A stretch of DNA of 64,000 nt from Paraflavitalea pollutisoli (lineage in GTDB: Bacteria > Bacteroidota > Bacteroidia > Chitinophagales > Chitinophagaceae), in the NCBI RefSeq assembly GCF_029360705.1, contig NZ_JARKMX010000008.1, positions 3,727,479-3,791,478 of the forward strand. Direction: 5' to 3'. The position numbers were made by a program, and so were the translations under genes. Every line of letters begins with the position of its first letter. Within the stretch, counting starts at the first letter, position 1. This document shows positions 29,903 to 38,931 of this stretch, one piece after another. Below the pieces are notes generated by a model that searched no databases, was not told where the DNA came from, and saw only the letters and a program-made list of their open reading frames with translations.

Positions 29903-30880
29903 ATGCCCAGATTCAAGATCCACCACGTTACCCGATATTGTTATGAGGTTCCGGTCATAGACAGCGCGAACCAGATTATGCTATTCCCCCTGGAAGACGA
30001 ATTCCAGGATGTATTGAGACATGAACTGATGATCACCGGCGAGCCGGTGATCGACCTGTACCAGGATTATTACGGCAACAAGGTCGGTTCATTCATGTAT
30101 ACACCTTCGCACAACGAACTGGTGATCGATGCGCGTATGGAGATCGTCACCCAACAACGGGCACTTCCTGCCTCCTCACATCCGGTAGAAGAACAATGGA
30201 ATCACCTCATTTCATTGGCTTACCAAATTCCCTACATCGATTTCCTGAAACAGGAAAAATTTGAGGCGCTGGAAGAGGTACAGGCAATAGCCAATGCTAC
30301 AGACAGCCGGCAGCTATCCGTACTGGGTGCTGCCAATAAGCTCAATGAATACGTCTACAATAACTTTCAGTATATACAGGGAGTAACATCTGTCGAAACC
30401 ACCTTAGGGGAGATCTGGAAAATAAAGGCAGGGGTATGCCAGGACTTTGCCCATATCCTGTTGGCCATGCTGCGGATGATCGACATACCTGCACGGTATG
30501 TAAGTGGTTATGTGTGTCCCAACAAGAACGGCATGCGGGGAGAAGGAGCAACACACGCCTGGGTCGAAGCCTATATCCCCTTTTATGGATGGCTCGGATT
30601 TGACCCCACCAACAATTGTATCGCCAACGAACTACACGTAAGGCTGGCAGTAGGTCGCAGTTTCATAGACTGTTCACCCGTGAAAGGAACCTATAAAGGT
30701 ACCGCCAATCATCGGCTGGATGTAGGCGTATCGGTTTCCTATGAAGATGGCATCACACAAAATGATACCGCGACGGTGCTTACACCACAGCCGGTAGCAC
30801 CTTCCAATGGTCAACCCAAAAATTCCTGGAGGCAGCATATGGACATGATCCAGATGCAGCAACAGCAGCAACAACAATAG
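29903..30880 (+). CDS. Transglutaminase-like cysteine protease family protein
   Basis: 325-aa protein with an N-terminal bacterial transglutaminase-associated domain (MPRFKIHHVTRYCYEVPVID) and a catalytic core holding the Cys-His-Asp triad: GVCQDFAHILLAMLR (Cys), GATHAWVEAYIPFYGW (His), GFDPTNN (Asp). The ATG at 29903 gives the family start. The C-terminus is a Gln-rich tail ending in seven Gln encoded by CAG/CAA repeats (about 30856-30877), likely variable between strains. It is the third gene of the ATP-grasp / alpha-E / transglutaminase trio and is thought to hydrolyse or transfer peptide amides. No signal peptide is seen. Confidence 0.88.
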   Translation: MPRFKIHHVTRYCYEVPVIDSANQIMLFPLEDEFQDVLRHELMITGEPVIDLYQDYYGNKVGSFMYTPSHNELVIDARMEIVTQQRALPASSHPVEEQWNHLISLAYQIPYIDFLKQEKFEALEEVQAIANATDSRQLSVLGAANKLNEYVYNNFQYIQGVTSVETTLGEIWKIKAGVCQDFAHILLAMLRMIDIPARYVSGYVCPNKNGMRGEGATHAWVEAYIPFYGWLGFDPTNNCIANELHVRLAVGRSFIDCSPVKGTYKGTANHRLDVGVSVSYEDGITQNDTATVLTPQPVAPSNGQPKNSWRQHMDMIQMQQQQQQQ

Positions 30881-30936
30881 CATACGGCAATTGCGCTGAA
30901 TCTGGCCAACCCACCGGCCATCGCCAGTGGATTACC

Positions 30937-32193
30937 TTATACCAGGTAACCAAACAGGTTGTCGTCCTTATTTAATTCCGTGTAGTTGATATTGTAACGG
31001 CGCATATTGGTAAGCAATACCGCGTAGTCTTCGGTAGATTGTAATTCGACGCCAACCAGCGCCGGTCCCGTTTCCTTGTTATGCTTCTGCATGTATTCAA
31101 AACGGGTAATATCGTCATTGGGGCCTAGTACATGGCTGACGAATTCTTTCAGCGCACCAGGACGTTGGGCAAAACGGATGAGGAAGTAATGCTTGAGACC
31201 TTCATATTGTAAGCTTCTTTCTTTGATCTCCTGCATGCGATCGATATCATTGTTGCTGCCGCTTACTATGCAAACAACATTTTTCCCTTTGATGACTTCC
31301 GCAAAAGCGTCCAGTGCCGCTATCGATAAAGCACCTGCAGGTTCCACCACGATGGCATCTTCATTGTACAAGCGCAGGATGGTAGAGCAGATCTTACCTT
31401 CCGGCACCAGGTGCATGCCGTCAAGCACTTCCTGGCAAATGGAGAAAGTGAGATCACCCACCCGCTTTACAGCAGCACCATCTACGAAACGTTCAATATT
31501 ATCGAGTGTAACTGGATGTCCCGCTTCCAGGGCTCTTTTCATGGAAGGCGCACCTTCTGGTTCCAGCCCAATGATCTTGGTCTTGGGCGCGTAGGTCTTG
31601 AAATAAGAGCCGATGCCGGCACTCAGCCCACCACCACCAACCGGTACGAATACGTAGTCGATGTCCGACTGCTCTTCCAGTATTTCGACGGCGACAGTCG
31701 CCTGCCCCTCGATGATCCGTGGATGATCGAACGGGGGAATAAAGGTCATGCCGTTTTCTTCGGTAAACGCTTTGGCAGCGATCGCACAATCATCGAAGGT
31801 ATCGCCGATCAATCGGACCTCGATCAGGTCTTCGCCAAACATTTTCGTCTGTTTCACTTTCTGATTGGGCGTTATGATAGGCATGAACACCACACCTTTC
31901 ACGCCCAGCTTCTTACAGGAATAAGCAAATCCCTGCGCATGATTGCCGGCACTGGCGCATACCACGCCTTTTGATAGTTGCTCAGGCGACAGGCTGCTCA
32001 TCATATTATAAGCGCCACGCAGCTTGTACGAACGAACGATTTGCAGGTCTTCGCGCTTCAGATAAACGTTGCATTGATATTTGCGGGAGAGATTGGCATT
32101 GAGGGTCAAAGGAGTTTTATTGACCACTTTCTTCAGCCTGAGGGCAGCTTTGTGAAATTCCAGTTCGGCAGTATGGGGCACAGGTACGCTCAT
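30937..32193 (-). CDS. ilvA: Threonine dehydratase (deaminase)
   Basis: 418-aa fold-type II PLP enzyme converting threonine to 2-oxobutanoate, the entry to isoleucine. PLP-lysine region REDLQIVRSYKLRGAYNMM, CASAGNHAQGFAYSCKKLG, and glycine loop VPVGGGGLSAGIGSYF are present. The C-terminal part (about 325-418, HYFLIRFAQRPGALKEFVSH) is a single ACT-like domain as in the shorter IlvA type. It is the last gene of the ilvEDBNCA run, 81 bp after ilvC; that gap holds a 13-bp perfect inverted repeat. Confidence 0.95.
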   Translation of the reverse strand: MSVPVPHTAELEFHKAALRLKKVVNKTPLTLNANLSRKYQCNVYLKREDLQIVRSYKLRGAYNMMSSLSPEQLSKGVVCASAGNHAQGFAYSCKKLGVKGVVFMPIITPNQKVKQTKMFGEDLIEVRLIGDTFDDCAIAAKAFTEENGMTFIPPFDHPRIIEGQATVAVEILEEQSDIDYVFVPVGGGGLSAGIGSYFKTYAPKTKIIGLEPEGAPSMKRALEAGHPVTLDNIERFVDGAAVKRVGDLTFSICQEVLDGMHLVPEGKICSTILRLYNEDAIVVEPAGALSIAALDAFAEVIKGKNVVCIVSGSNNDIDRMQEIKERSLQYEGLKHYFLIRFAQRPGALKEFVSHVLGPNDDITRFEYMQKHNKETGPALVGVELQSTEDYAVLLTNMRRYNINYTELNKDDNLFGYLV

Positions 32194-32220
32194 GTTACTT
32201 TGGAGAGATTTGCAGAGACA

Positions 32221-32258
32221 CCAAGGCGCAAAGAGAAACAGATAACTTTGCGCCTTGG
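32221..32258. repeat. 13-bp perfect inverted repeat between ilvC and ilvA
   Basis: CCAAGGCGCAAAG (32221-32233) and CTTTGCGCCTTGG (32246-32258) pair perfectly around a 12-nt loop. There is no T run, so it is not a standard terminator. The core resembles short dispersed intergenic repeats seen in many Bacteroidota, but only one copy was noticed here. Confidence 0.8.
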
Positions 32259-32274
32259 GAATCTTGCAATATGA

Positions 32275-33357
32275 TTAGTTAGCTACTTCAGCTTTCTTGG
32301 CAGGTTGTGCAGCCTGATTCTCAGGACGCAGACTTCTTACAGTCTTACCAGCTTGCCACATTTCGCTTTCGCGGAGTTCTTTCAGTTCCAGTTCCAGCTT
32401 TTCGCGGTAATCAGCCTGGCTGTTGGAGTCGATAGAACGTTGGCTTTCTTTACCGGTAGCAACACTTTCATACAGTTCAGTGAATACAGGCAAAGTAGCG
32501 TCGCGGAACTTCTTCCACCAGTCGAGCGCACCACGCTGAGCAGTAGTAGAACAGTTAGCGTACATCCAATCCATACCGTTCTCGGCAACGAGTGGCATCA
32601 GCGATTGAGTCAGCTCTTCTACAGTTTCGTTGAATGCTTCAGAAGGAGTATGTCCTTTCTTGCGCAGTACTTCGTACTGTGCAGCGAAGATACCCTGGAT
32701 AGCACCCATCAGTGTACCTCTTTCACCAGTCAGGTCAGAGAATACTTCTTTCTTGAAATCAGTTTCGAACAGGTAACCGCTACCTACAGCGATACCCAGT
32801 GCTACTACTCTTTCCTTAGCTTTACCGGTAGCATCCTGGAAGATGGCGTAGCTGGAGTTCAGACCACGACCTTGCAGGAACATACGGCGCAGTGAAGTAC
32901 CGGAACCTTTAGGAGCAACCAGGAATACGTCTACATCGCTGGGAGGAACGATACCAGTTTGCTCATTGAATGTAATACCGAATCCATGAGAGAAGTACAG
33001 AGCCTTACCAGGCGTCAGGTGCTTCTTCACAGTTGGCCACAGTTGGATCTGAGCAGCATCGCTGAGCAGGTAACAGATAATGGTACCACGCTCCAATGCT
33101 TCTTCTATTTCGAACAAAGTTTCGCCGGGAACGAAGCCGTCGCGCACTGCCTTATCCCAGGTCTTGGAGTTCTTACGCTGACCAACGATTACGTTGATAC
33201 CGTTATCTTTTTGGTTCAGTGCCTGACCAGGACCTTGAACACCGTAGCCAATAACTGCTACAGTTTCGTTTTTCAATACAGCTTGCGCTTTGGCCAGTGG
33301 GAACTCTTCACGGGTTACTACGTTTTCTTCCACACCGCCGAAATTTAACTTTGCCAT
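32275..33357 (-). CDS. ilvC: Ketol-acid reductoisomerase
   Basis: 360-aa enzyme of the isoleucine/valine pathway. The N-terminal Rossmann motif is GYGVQGPGQALNQKDNG, a Bacteroidota-type variant of the usual GYGSQGHAQ loop. YFSHGFGITF, VFLVAPKGSGTSLRR and the C-terminal domain's acidic cluster follow (DLTGERGTLMGAIQGIF, with the metal-ligand Asp and Glu). Length fits class I rather than the duplicated class II form. 83 bp gap from ilvN and 81 bp to ilvA. Confidence 0.95.
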   Translation of the reverse strand: MAKLNFGGVEENVVTREEFPLAKAQAVLKNETVAVIGYGVQGPGQALNQKDNGINVIVGQRKNSKTWDKAVRDGFVPGETLFEIEEALERGTIICYLLSDAAQIQLWPTVKKHLTPGKALYFSHGFGITFNEQTGIVPPSDVDVFLVAPKGSGTSLRRMFLQGRGLNSSYAIFQDATGKAKERVVALGIAVGSGYLFETDFKKEVFSDLTGERGTLMGAIQGIFAAQYEVLRKKGHTPSEAFNETVEELTQSLMPLVAENGMDWMYANCSTTAQRGALDWWKKFRDATLPVFTELYESVATGKESQRSIDSNSQADYREKLELELKELRESEMWQAGKTVRSLRPENQAAQPAKKAEVAN

Positions 33358-33439
33358 TTTGTAATGTTTATGGTTTTTAGTTTTTTGTTTGTTGTTGGGT
33401 GACCAACGGGTTGTCTATTTTTATGAAGGAGGTAATCAA

Positions 33440-34030
33440 CTACATGGTAAATACTTCATCCTGCTTGTCGAGGAACTCATTCTCGACCACTACTTCACTC
33501 GGCTCTGCCTCTTCAAATTCCTTGAGTTTCTCGTGGAAACCACTACTGGCTTTGATGATGGCTACACGCGCACTGCGCACAAACTCGATCAGTCCGTAAG
33601 GCTCCAGTACCGAGATCAGCTTATCGGTCTCTTCGCGTTGACCGGTTGTCTCGAACACCGTATAATCTTTGCGGATCACTACCGCACGTGCACCATGTTC
33701 GCGCAATAGCCTCTCTACCTTTACCTTTTCGGCAATGGTATCGGTGGGCACTTTGTACATGGCCAGTTCCTGCCAAACGATCTCTTCATTGGTATTGAAG
33801 TAAGCTTTCAGCACTTCAACCTGCTTTTCAATCTGGCGGGCCAGCTTTCTTACGACATCTTCGGTCTCATTGATGACGATGGTGAAGCGGTGTATGCCTT
33901 CCACTTCGCTGGGAGAAGTATTCAGGCTTTCTATATTGATCTTACGACGGGAAAACATGATGGCGATGCGGTTGAGCAGGCCGATCTGGTTCTCTGTATA
34001 TACCGTAACGGTAAATTCCTGTTTTGACAT
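33440..34030 (-). CDS. ilvN: Acetolactate synthase small (regulatory) subunit
   Basis: 196-aa regulatory subunit binding valine. An N-terminal ACT domain is clear (FTVTVYTENQIGLLNRIAIM, then RRKINIESLNTSPSE), followed by a second domain typical of the longer IlvN/IlvH type. The ATG at 34030 (MSKQEF) is used; the frame extends to 34069 without similarity. It starts 61 bp after ilvB. Confidence 0.93.
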   Translation of the reverse strand: MSKQEFTVTVYTENQIGLLNRIAIMFSRRKINIESLNTSPSEVEGIHRFTIVINETEDVVRKLARQIEKQVEVLKAYFNTNEEIVWQELAMYKVPTDTIAEKVKVERLLREHGARAVVIRKDYTVFETTGQREETDKLISVLEPYGLIEFVRSARVAIIKASSGFHEKLKEFEEAEPSEVVVENEFLDKQDEVFTM

Positions 34031-34091
34031 CTCTGTGTTTTTATGATTGAGCGATAAGGGCCTGACCAAATCAGCCTCCCCTACCCTGCTT

Positions 34092-35834
34092 TTATTTCAG
34101 CCTGATTTCCGATACGCTGGCCCCTTGTGGAACCATGGGGAATACATTGTTTTCTTTACCCACCATTACTTCCAGCAGGAAAGAACCCTTATGCTCCAGC
34201 ATTTGCTGAACGCTGGCCTGGAGGTCTTTTCTATCGGAAATACTGTTGCCCGCAATGCCATAACCTTTGGCTACCTGTACAAAGTCGGGGCTGGTGATAT
34301 CTACAAATGAATAGCGTTTGTCATGGAAAAGCTGTTGCCATTGACGCACCATACCGAGGAACCGGTTGTTCAGGATGAGGATCTTTACATCCACTTCACT
34401 TTGCATAATGGTACCCAATTCCTGCAACGTCATCTGGAAACCGCCATCGCCGATGATGGCTACTACAGTCCGCTCAGGGGCGCCGAATTTGGCACCGATC
34501 GCTGCCGGCAACGCAAAGCCCATGGTACCCAGACCACCGGAAGTCACGTTACTACGTGTCTTATTGAACTTCGCATAACGGCAGGCTACCATCTGGTGTT
34601 GACCTACGTCGGTTACCACCACAGCGTCTCCACCTGTCAGTTCATTCAACACCTTGATGACCTCACCCATGGTGAGCTCATCGGTAGTAGGATTCAGTTC
34701 GGGATTGATACAAGCTTCTTCCTCTTGTGCCTGGTAGTCGCGGAAGCGTTGCAGCCACTGAGGATACACTTTTTGCTCTACCAGCTCCGTGAGCAATGGC
34801 AAGGTTTCTTTACAATCACCCCAAACAGGTACAGCCGATTTAACGTTCTTGTCGATCTCGGAAGGATCGATATCGAGATGGATCACTTTCGCCTGTTTGG
34901 CATATTTATCGAGGCGGCCGGTTACGCGATCATCGAAACGCATCCCAACAGCAATGAGAACATCACATTCATTGGTCAATACGTTCGGGCCGTAGTTTCC
35001 GTGCATACCCAGCATACCTACTCCCAAAGGATGGTCGGTTGGCAGGGCACTTTCACCCATGATGGTCCAGGCTGTGGGGATACCCGCCTTTTCAATGAAC
35101 TTGCGGAATTCGTTCTCGGCTTTGCCGAGGATTACACCCTGACCAAAGATCACGAAAGGCTGCTGCGCTTCATTGATCATCTTGGCAGCCTCTGCAACAT
35201 ATTCCTTGCGCACCAGGGGCTTGGGTCGATAGCTGCGGATATGATTGCATTTCTCATAACCACTATAATCAAACTTCTGCAGTTGTGCATTCTTGGTAAT
35301 GTCGATCAGTACGGGACCAGGTCTTCCGCTCTTGGCGATATAAAAAGCCTTTGCCAGTACAGCGGGAATCTCAGTGGCATCCGTTACCTGGTAATTCCAT
35401 TTGGTAACAGGCGTTGTGATGTTGATGACATCCGTTTCCTGGAAGGCATCGGTACCCAGCAGATGGGCAAATACCTGTCCGGTAATGGCAACCAGCGGTG
35501 TGCTGTCGATCATGGCATCGGCCAGTCCGGTAACTAGGTTCGTAGCGCCAGGACCACTGGTGGCGAAGACCACACCGGTACGACCAGATGTGCGGGCATA
35601 CCCCTGAGCGGCATGTATGCCACCCTGCTCGTGACGCACCAGTATGTGTTTCAGCTTTGTCTGGTAATCATACAAAGCATCATAGATAGGCATGATAGCA
35701 CCGCCCGGATAACCAAAGATGGTATCCACGCCTTCGGCCAGAAAAGCTTCCAACACCGCCTGAGAGCCACTCAGACTCGTCAGATTGGGTTGGGCCTCGA
35801 TCTTCTTGGGCGCCACTTCGATTGTACTGCTCAT
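34092..35834 (-). CDS. ilvB: Acetolactate synthase large (catalytic) subunit
   Basis: 580-aa thiamin-diphosphate enzyme. Motifs: the catalytic Glu region GYPGGAIMPIYDAL near the N-terminus, HEQGGIHAAQGYARTSG, GPGATNLVTGLADAMID, and the ThDP-binding GDGGFQMTLQELGTIMQ with the Asn 25-30 residues later (LILNNRFLGMVRQWQQ). Length is standard. It makes acetolactate and acetohydroxybutyrate with IlvN, encoded directly downstream. Confidence 0.96.
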   Translation of the reverse strand: MSSTIEVAPKKIEAQPNLTSLSGSQAVLEAFLAEGVDTIFGYPGGAIMPIYDALYDYQTKLKHILVRHEQGGIHAAQGYARTSGRTGVVFATSGPGATNLVTGLADAMIDSTPLVAITGQVFAHLLGTDAFQETDVINITTPVTKWNYQVTDATEIPAVLAKAFYIAKSGRPGPVLIDITKNAQLQKFDYSGYEKCNHIRSYRPKPLVRKEYVAEAAKMINEAQQPFVIFGQGVILGKAENEFRKFIEKAGIPTAWTIMGESALPTDHPLGVGMLGMHGNYGPNVLTNECDVLIAVGMRFDDRVTGRLDKYAKQAKVIHLDIDPSEIDKNVKSAVPVWGDCKETLPLLTELVEQKVYPQWLQRFRDYQAQEEEACINPELNPTTDELTMGEVIKVLNELTGGDAVVVTDVGQHQMVACRYAKFNKTRSNVTSGGLGTMGFALPAAIGAKFGAPERTVVAIIGDGGFQMTLQELGTIMQSEVDVKILILNNRFLGMVRQWQQLFHDKRYSFVDITSPDFVQVAKGYGIAGNSISDRKDLQASVQQMLEHKGSFLLEVMVGKENNVFPMVPQGASVSEIRLK

Positions 35835-35913
35835 ATAATTTCTTTTAAAAGTCTATTGTATAATGGTCAATGTAAGCCGGACCATGGTATCGGCCCGGTA
35901 ACGATTTCAGTTA

Positions 35914-37596
35914 TTAGTTTTCGTCGGTCACGCATCCTTCAGACGCATCCTTTACGCTCCTGGCGTATTTGAACAGCAATCCTTTGGTGACTTTCAACGC
36001 AGGCTGTTGCCACTTGGCCCGGCGTTCTGCAATGATGTTGTCGGATACTTTCAACACGATCGCATTCTTGACTGCATCCAGTTCGATCTCATCACCATCC
36101 TGCACCAGGCCGATCAATCCACCTTCATGTGCTTCCGGCGTAATGTGACCTACCACGAATCCGTGAGTACCACCGCTGAAACGACCATCGGTGATCAGGG
36201 CTACACTTTTACCCAATCCCGCACCAATGAGGGCAGAAGTCGGTTTCAGCATCTCCGGCATGCCAGGGGCCCCCTTGGGACCTACATGGCGGATCACCAC
36301 CACATCACCAGCCTGGATCTTACCGCTGTTGATACCGGCGATCAATTCAAACTCTCCATCAAACACCCGGGCAGGGCCTACAAAACGCTCCCCTTCCTTA
36401 CCGCTGATCTTGGCAACACTGCCACGCTCGGCGAGGTTACCGTACAGGATCTGCAGGTGACCGGTAGCCTTGATAGGATGTTCGAGGGGCAGGATGATCT
36501 TTTGCTGATCGAAATCGAGATCGGGTGCCTCAGCCAGGTTTTCCGCCAGCGTCTTCCCTGTTACCGTCAGGCAATCACCGTGCAGCAGTCCCTTTTGCAG
36601 CAGGTATTTCATCACAGCAGGCACACCACCATATTGGTGCAGATCCTGCATCATGTACTTACCACTGGGTTTGAAATCGGCCAGTACCGGAATCCGGTCG
36701 CTGATGGCCTGGAAGTCGTCCTGCGTCAGCGGAACGTCTACACTCTTCGCCATTGCGATCAGGTGCAATACCGCGTTGGTAGAGCCACCGAGGATCATGA
36801 TGGTCACGATAGCATTTTCAAAAGCCTTCCGGGTCATGATGTCGCGGGGCTTGATATCTTTTTCGAGAAGCAGGCGGATCGCTTTACCAGCGTCGCGGCA
36901 TTCCTTTTGTTTGTCTTCGCTGAGGGCAGGATTCGAAGAGGAGTAGGGCAAGCTCATCCCCAGGGCTTCAATGGCAGAGGCCATGGTATTCGCAGTATAC
37001 ATACCACCGCAAGCACCTGCACCAGGGCAAGCGTTACGAACGATGCCCTGAAAATCGGTGTCGGACAGATTGCCGGCCATTTTCTGACCCAGTGCTTCAA
37101 AGGCAGAAACGATGTTGAGGTCCTGCCCTTTGTAATGACCGGGGGCGATGGTACCACCGTACACCATGATCGCAGGACGGTTGAGGCGTCCCATCGCGAT
37201 CAAAGCACCAGGCATGTTCTTATCGCAACCAGGCAGTGCGATCACACCGTCGTAGTACTGTGCGCCACATACCGCTTCGATAGAATCGGCAATAACATCC
37301 CGGCTTACGAGCGAATAACGCATACCTTCCGTTCCATTGCTCATACCGTCACTTACGCCGATCGTATTAAAGATCAACCCCACCAGGTCATTGTCCCACA
37401 CACCATCCTTGACCACTTTGGCGAGGTCATTGAGGTGCATATTGCAGGTATTGCCATCATATCCCATGCTGACGACACCGACCTGCGCCTTCTTCAAATC
37501 TTCGTCTGTAAATCCTAGGCCATAAAACATGGCTTGCGCCGCAGGCTGGGTAACATCCTGTGTGAGTGTCTTTGAATACTTGTTAATCTCTTTCAT
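35914..37596 (-). CDS. ilvD: Dihydroxy-acid dehydratase
   Basis: 560-aa Fe-S dehydratase for the valine/isoleucine precursors. Cluster ligands lie in [17 protein letters not shown] and [34 protein letters not shown] and the C-terminal [18 protein letters not shown] are family signatures. Length is typical. It lies 36 bp after ilvE and 79 bp before ilvB. Confidence 0.96.
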   Translation of the reverse strand: MKEINKYSKTLTQDVTQPAAQAMFYGLGFTDEDLKKAQVGVVSMGYDGNTCNMHLNDLAKVVKDGVWDNDLVGLIFNTIGVSDGMSNGTEGMRYSLVSRDVIADSIEAVCGAQYYDGVIALPGCDKNMPGALIAMGRLNRPAIMVYGGTIAPGHYKGQDLNIVSAFEALGQKMAGNLSDTDFQGIVRNACPGAGACGGMYTANTMASAIEALGMSLPYSSSNPALSEDKQKECRDAGKAIRLLLEKDIKPRDIMTRKAFENAIVTIMILGGSTNAVLHLIAMAKSVDVPLTQDDFQAISDRIPVLADFKPSGKYMMQDLHQYGGVPAVMKYLLQKGLLHGDCLTVTGKTLAENLAEAPDLDFDQQKIILPLEHPIKATGHLQILYGNLAERGSVAKISGKEGERFVGPARVFDGEFELIAGINSGKIQAGDVVVIRHVGPKGAPGMPEMLKPTSALIGAGLGKSVALITDGRFSGGTHGFVVGHITPEAHEGGLIGLVQDGDEIELDAVKNAIVLKVSDNIIAERRAKWQQPALKVTKGLLFKYARSVKDASEGCVTDEN

Positions 37597-37632
37597 TGTG
37601 TTCCTTGAATACTGTTAAGTGTATGGTGCTTG

Positions 37633-38574
37633 TTATCGTGTAGCTATTGCTTCTTTGCTTTTCAATCCTTTGTTGCCGTCCAGTTTTTCCGGCGCCAGCG
37701 CCTGTTCAGTCACCCTGTCTTTATAGGCTTGTTGCAGCACCCTGCCCAGGCTATCGTTCCAATTCAACGGGAACTTCACTTCATCCAGTGATTCCCATCC
37801 GATCACTTCAGCAGCTGTACCACAGAAGAAGGCCGAGTCTGCTTGCTTCAGGGTGTCGGGTGTGAACTGCTTTTCCTCTACTGTAATCTTCAACTCCTGG
37901 CACAATTCGATGATGGTCGCCCTGGTAATGCCCGGTAGGATATTACCCAGCGCAGGCGTGATCAGTTTGCCATCTTTTTCATAGAACATATTAGCGCCGG
38001 GTCCTTCTGCTACAAATCCATGCATATCGGTCAACAGGGCCTCGTCATATCCTTTTGCTTTGGCATCCTGGCTCGCGAGTATGGAGTTGACGTAATGACC
38101 GCAGGCTTTCGCTTCTATCTTAAAGGCGGCAGGATTGGGCCGTTGGAAGGGCGAGGTCATTACACGCAGTAATTTATCGCCGAGAAACTTACCCATCTCC
38201 CATACCTCGATCACAATATGCGATTCGGCGTTCAGATTGAAACTCATATTAGCCGGTCCGTATACGAGCGGCCTGATGTAAGCATCCTGCAGATTGTTGC
38301 GCTGCAACACTTCATACGTAGCGTTGATCAGGTCGATATCGTGCCAGGGATAAGGCATATTGAGCGCTTCAGCAGATTTGCGCAGGCGTTCGTAATGCTC
38401 CCAGGCTTTAAAGATCTTCGTATCGCCGTTGACGTTCCTGTAAGAACGGATGCCTTCGAAAACGCCCAGACCATAATGCAAGGTTTGTCCGTACAGATCA
38501 ACCTTCGCCTCCGTGGATTTTACATACTTACCGTCAAGATAAACAATCGTGTGCTCGTTGTAATAGGATGCCAT
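37633..38574 (-). CDS. ilvE: Branched-chain amino acid aminotransferase
   Basis: 313-aa class IV PLP aminotransferase performing the last step to Ile, Val and Leu. The likely PLP lysine is in KIEAKACGHYVNSILASQDA, followed by EGPGANMFYEKDGKLITPAL and LPGITRATIIELC. The N-terminal YLDGKYVKSTEAKV and HYGLGVFEGIRSY are also diagnostic. First structural gene after the ilvL-type leader and its terminator (38607-38638), only 32 bp beyond the terminator U run. Confidence 0.95.
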   Translation of the reverse strand: MASYYNEHTIVYLDGKYVKSTEAKVDLYGQTLHYGLGVFEGIRSYRNVNGDTKIFKAWEHYERLRKSAEALNMPYPWHDIDLINATYEVLQRNNLQDAYIRPLVYGPANMSFNLNAESHIVIEVWEMGKFLGDKLLRVMTSPFQRPNPAAFKIEAKACGHYVNSILASQDAKAKGYDEALLTDMHGFVAEGPGANMFYEKDGKLITPALGNILPGITRATIIELCQELKITVEEKQFTPDTLKQADSAFFCGTAAEVIGWESLDEVKFPLNWNDSLGRVLQQAYKDRVTEQALAPEKLDGNKGLKSKEAIATR

Positions 38575-38606
38575 GATTCATGATTTTGTGTTAGGACAGG
38601 TTTAAA

Positions 38607-38638
38607 CAAAAAAGAAACCCGCCTTTTTGGAGGCGGGT
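38607..38638 (-). terminator. Attenuator terminator upstream of ilvE
   Basis: Minus strand: ACCCGCC / GGCGGGT stem around a TCCAAAAA loop (38617-38638) followed by TTCTTTTTTG. The 5' arm with adjoining loop bases (CCGCCUCC) can instead pair with GGAGGUGG at 38677-38684 in the last leader codons: eight contiguous pairs including one G-U. This gives mutually exclusive terminator and antiterminator forms. Confidence 0.88.
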
Positions 38639-38669
38639 CGCTTAGTATTTTTAACTGTTTTATTATACG

Positions 38670-38771
38670 TTAAACACCACCTCCGTTTGATGCAGGAATA
38701 ATAATGACCACGACCACAATAATTATTGCGGCTAACACAGTGATCACATTATTGAATCTGCTTTTCAACAT
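38670..38771 (-). CDS. ilvL: Branched-chain leader peptide (IlvL type)
   Basis: 33-aa ORF with an ATG start: MLKSRFNNVITVLAA, then three Ile, four Val and three Ile in a row, then PASNGGGV and stop. The uninterrupted Ile/Val block is the same design as enterobacterial IlvL. Its last codons (GGA GGT GGT) form one arm of an antiterminator against the terminator at 38607-38638. A ribosome stalled on Ile or Val codons would leave that arm free; a ribosome reaching the stop would cover it. A one-mismatch promoter box TATATTCG lies at 38790-38797, about 20 bp upstream. The attenuation mechanism is inferred from this arrangement. Confidence 0.88.
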   Translation of the reverse strand: MLKSRFNNVITVLAAIIIVVVVIIIPASNGGGV

Positions 38772-38931
38772 AGAAGGAATGATGTACTGCGAATATACAC
38801 CCCCCGCTTCAAAAAAAGAACTACAGCCAGCAACTTTATTTTGCATCACCAGCTATCATGACAACTGTTCGCATCCGATACCCGGCGATAAGATCTTCAC
38901 TTCAAGAACATTGAGACCAGGTCTTCCTTTA

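Noticed and set aside
34323-35537. 404-aa open frame antisense to ilvB
   Set aside because: Fully inside ilvB with no plausible domain; shadow frame.
36007-37518. 503-aa open frame antisense to ilvD
   Set aside because: Long but His/Thr/Asp-rich and without family features; typical antisense shadow of a conserved gene.
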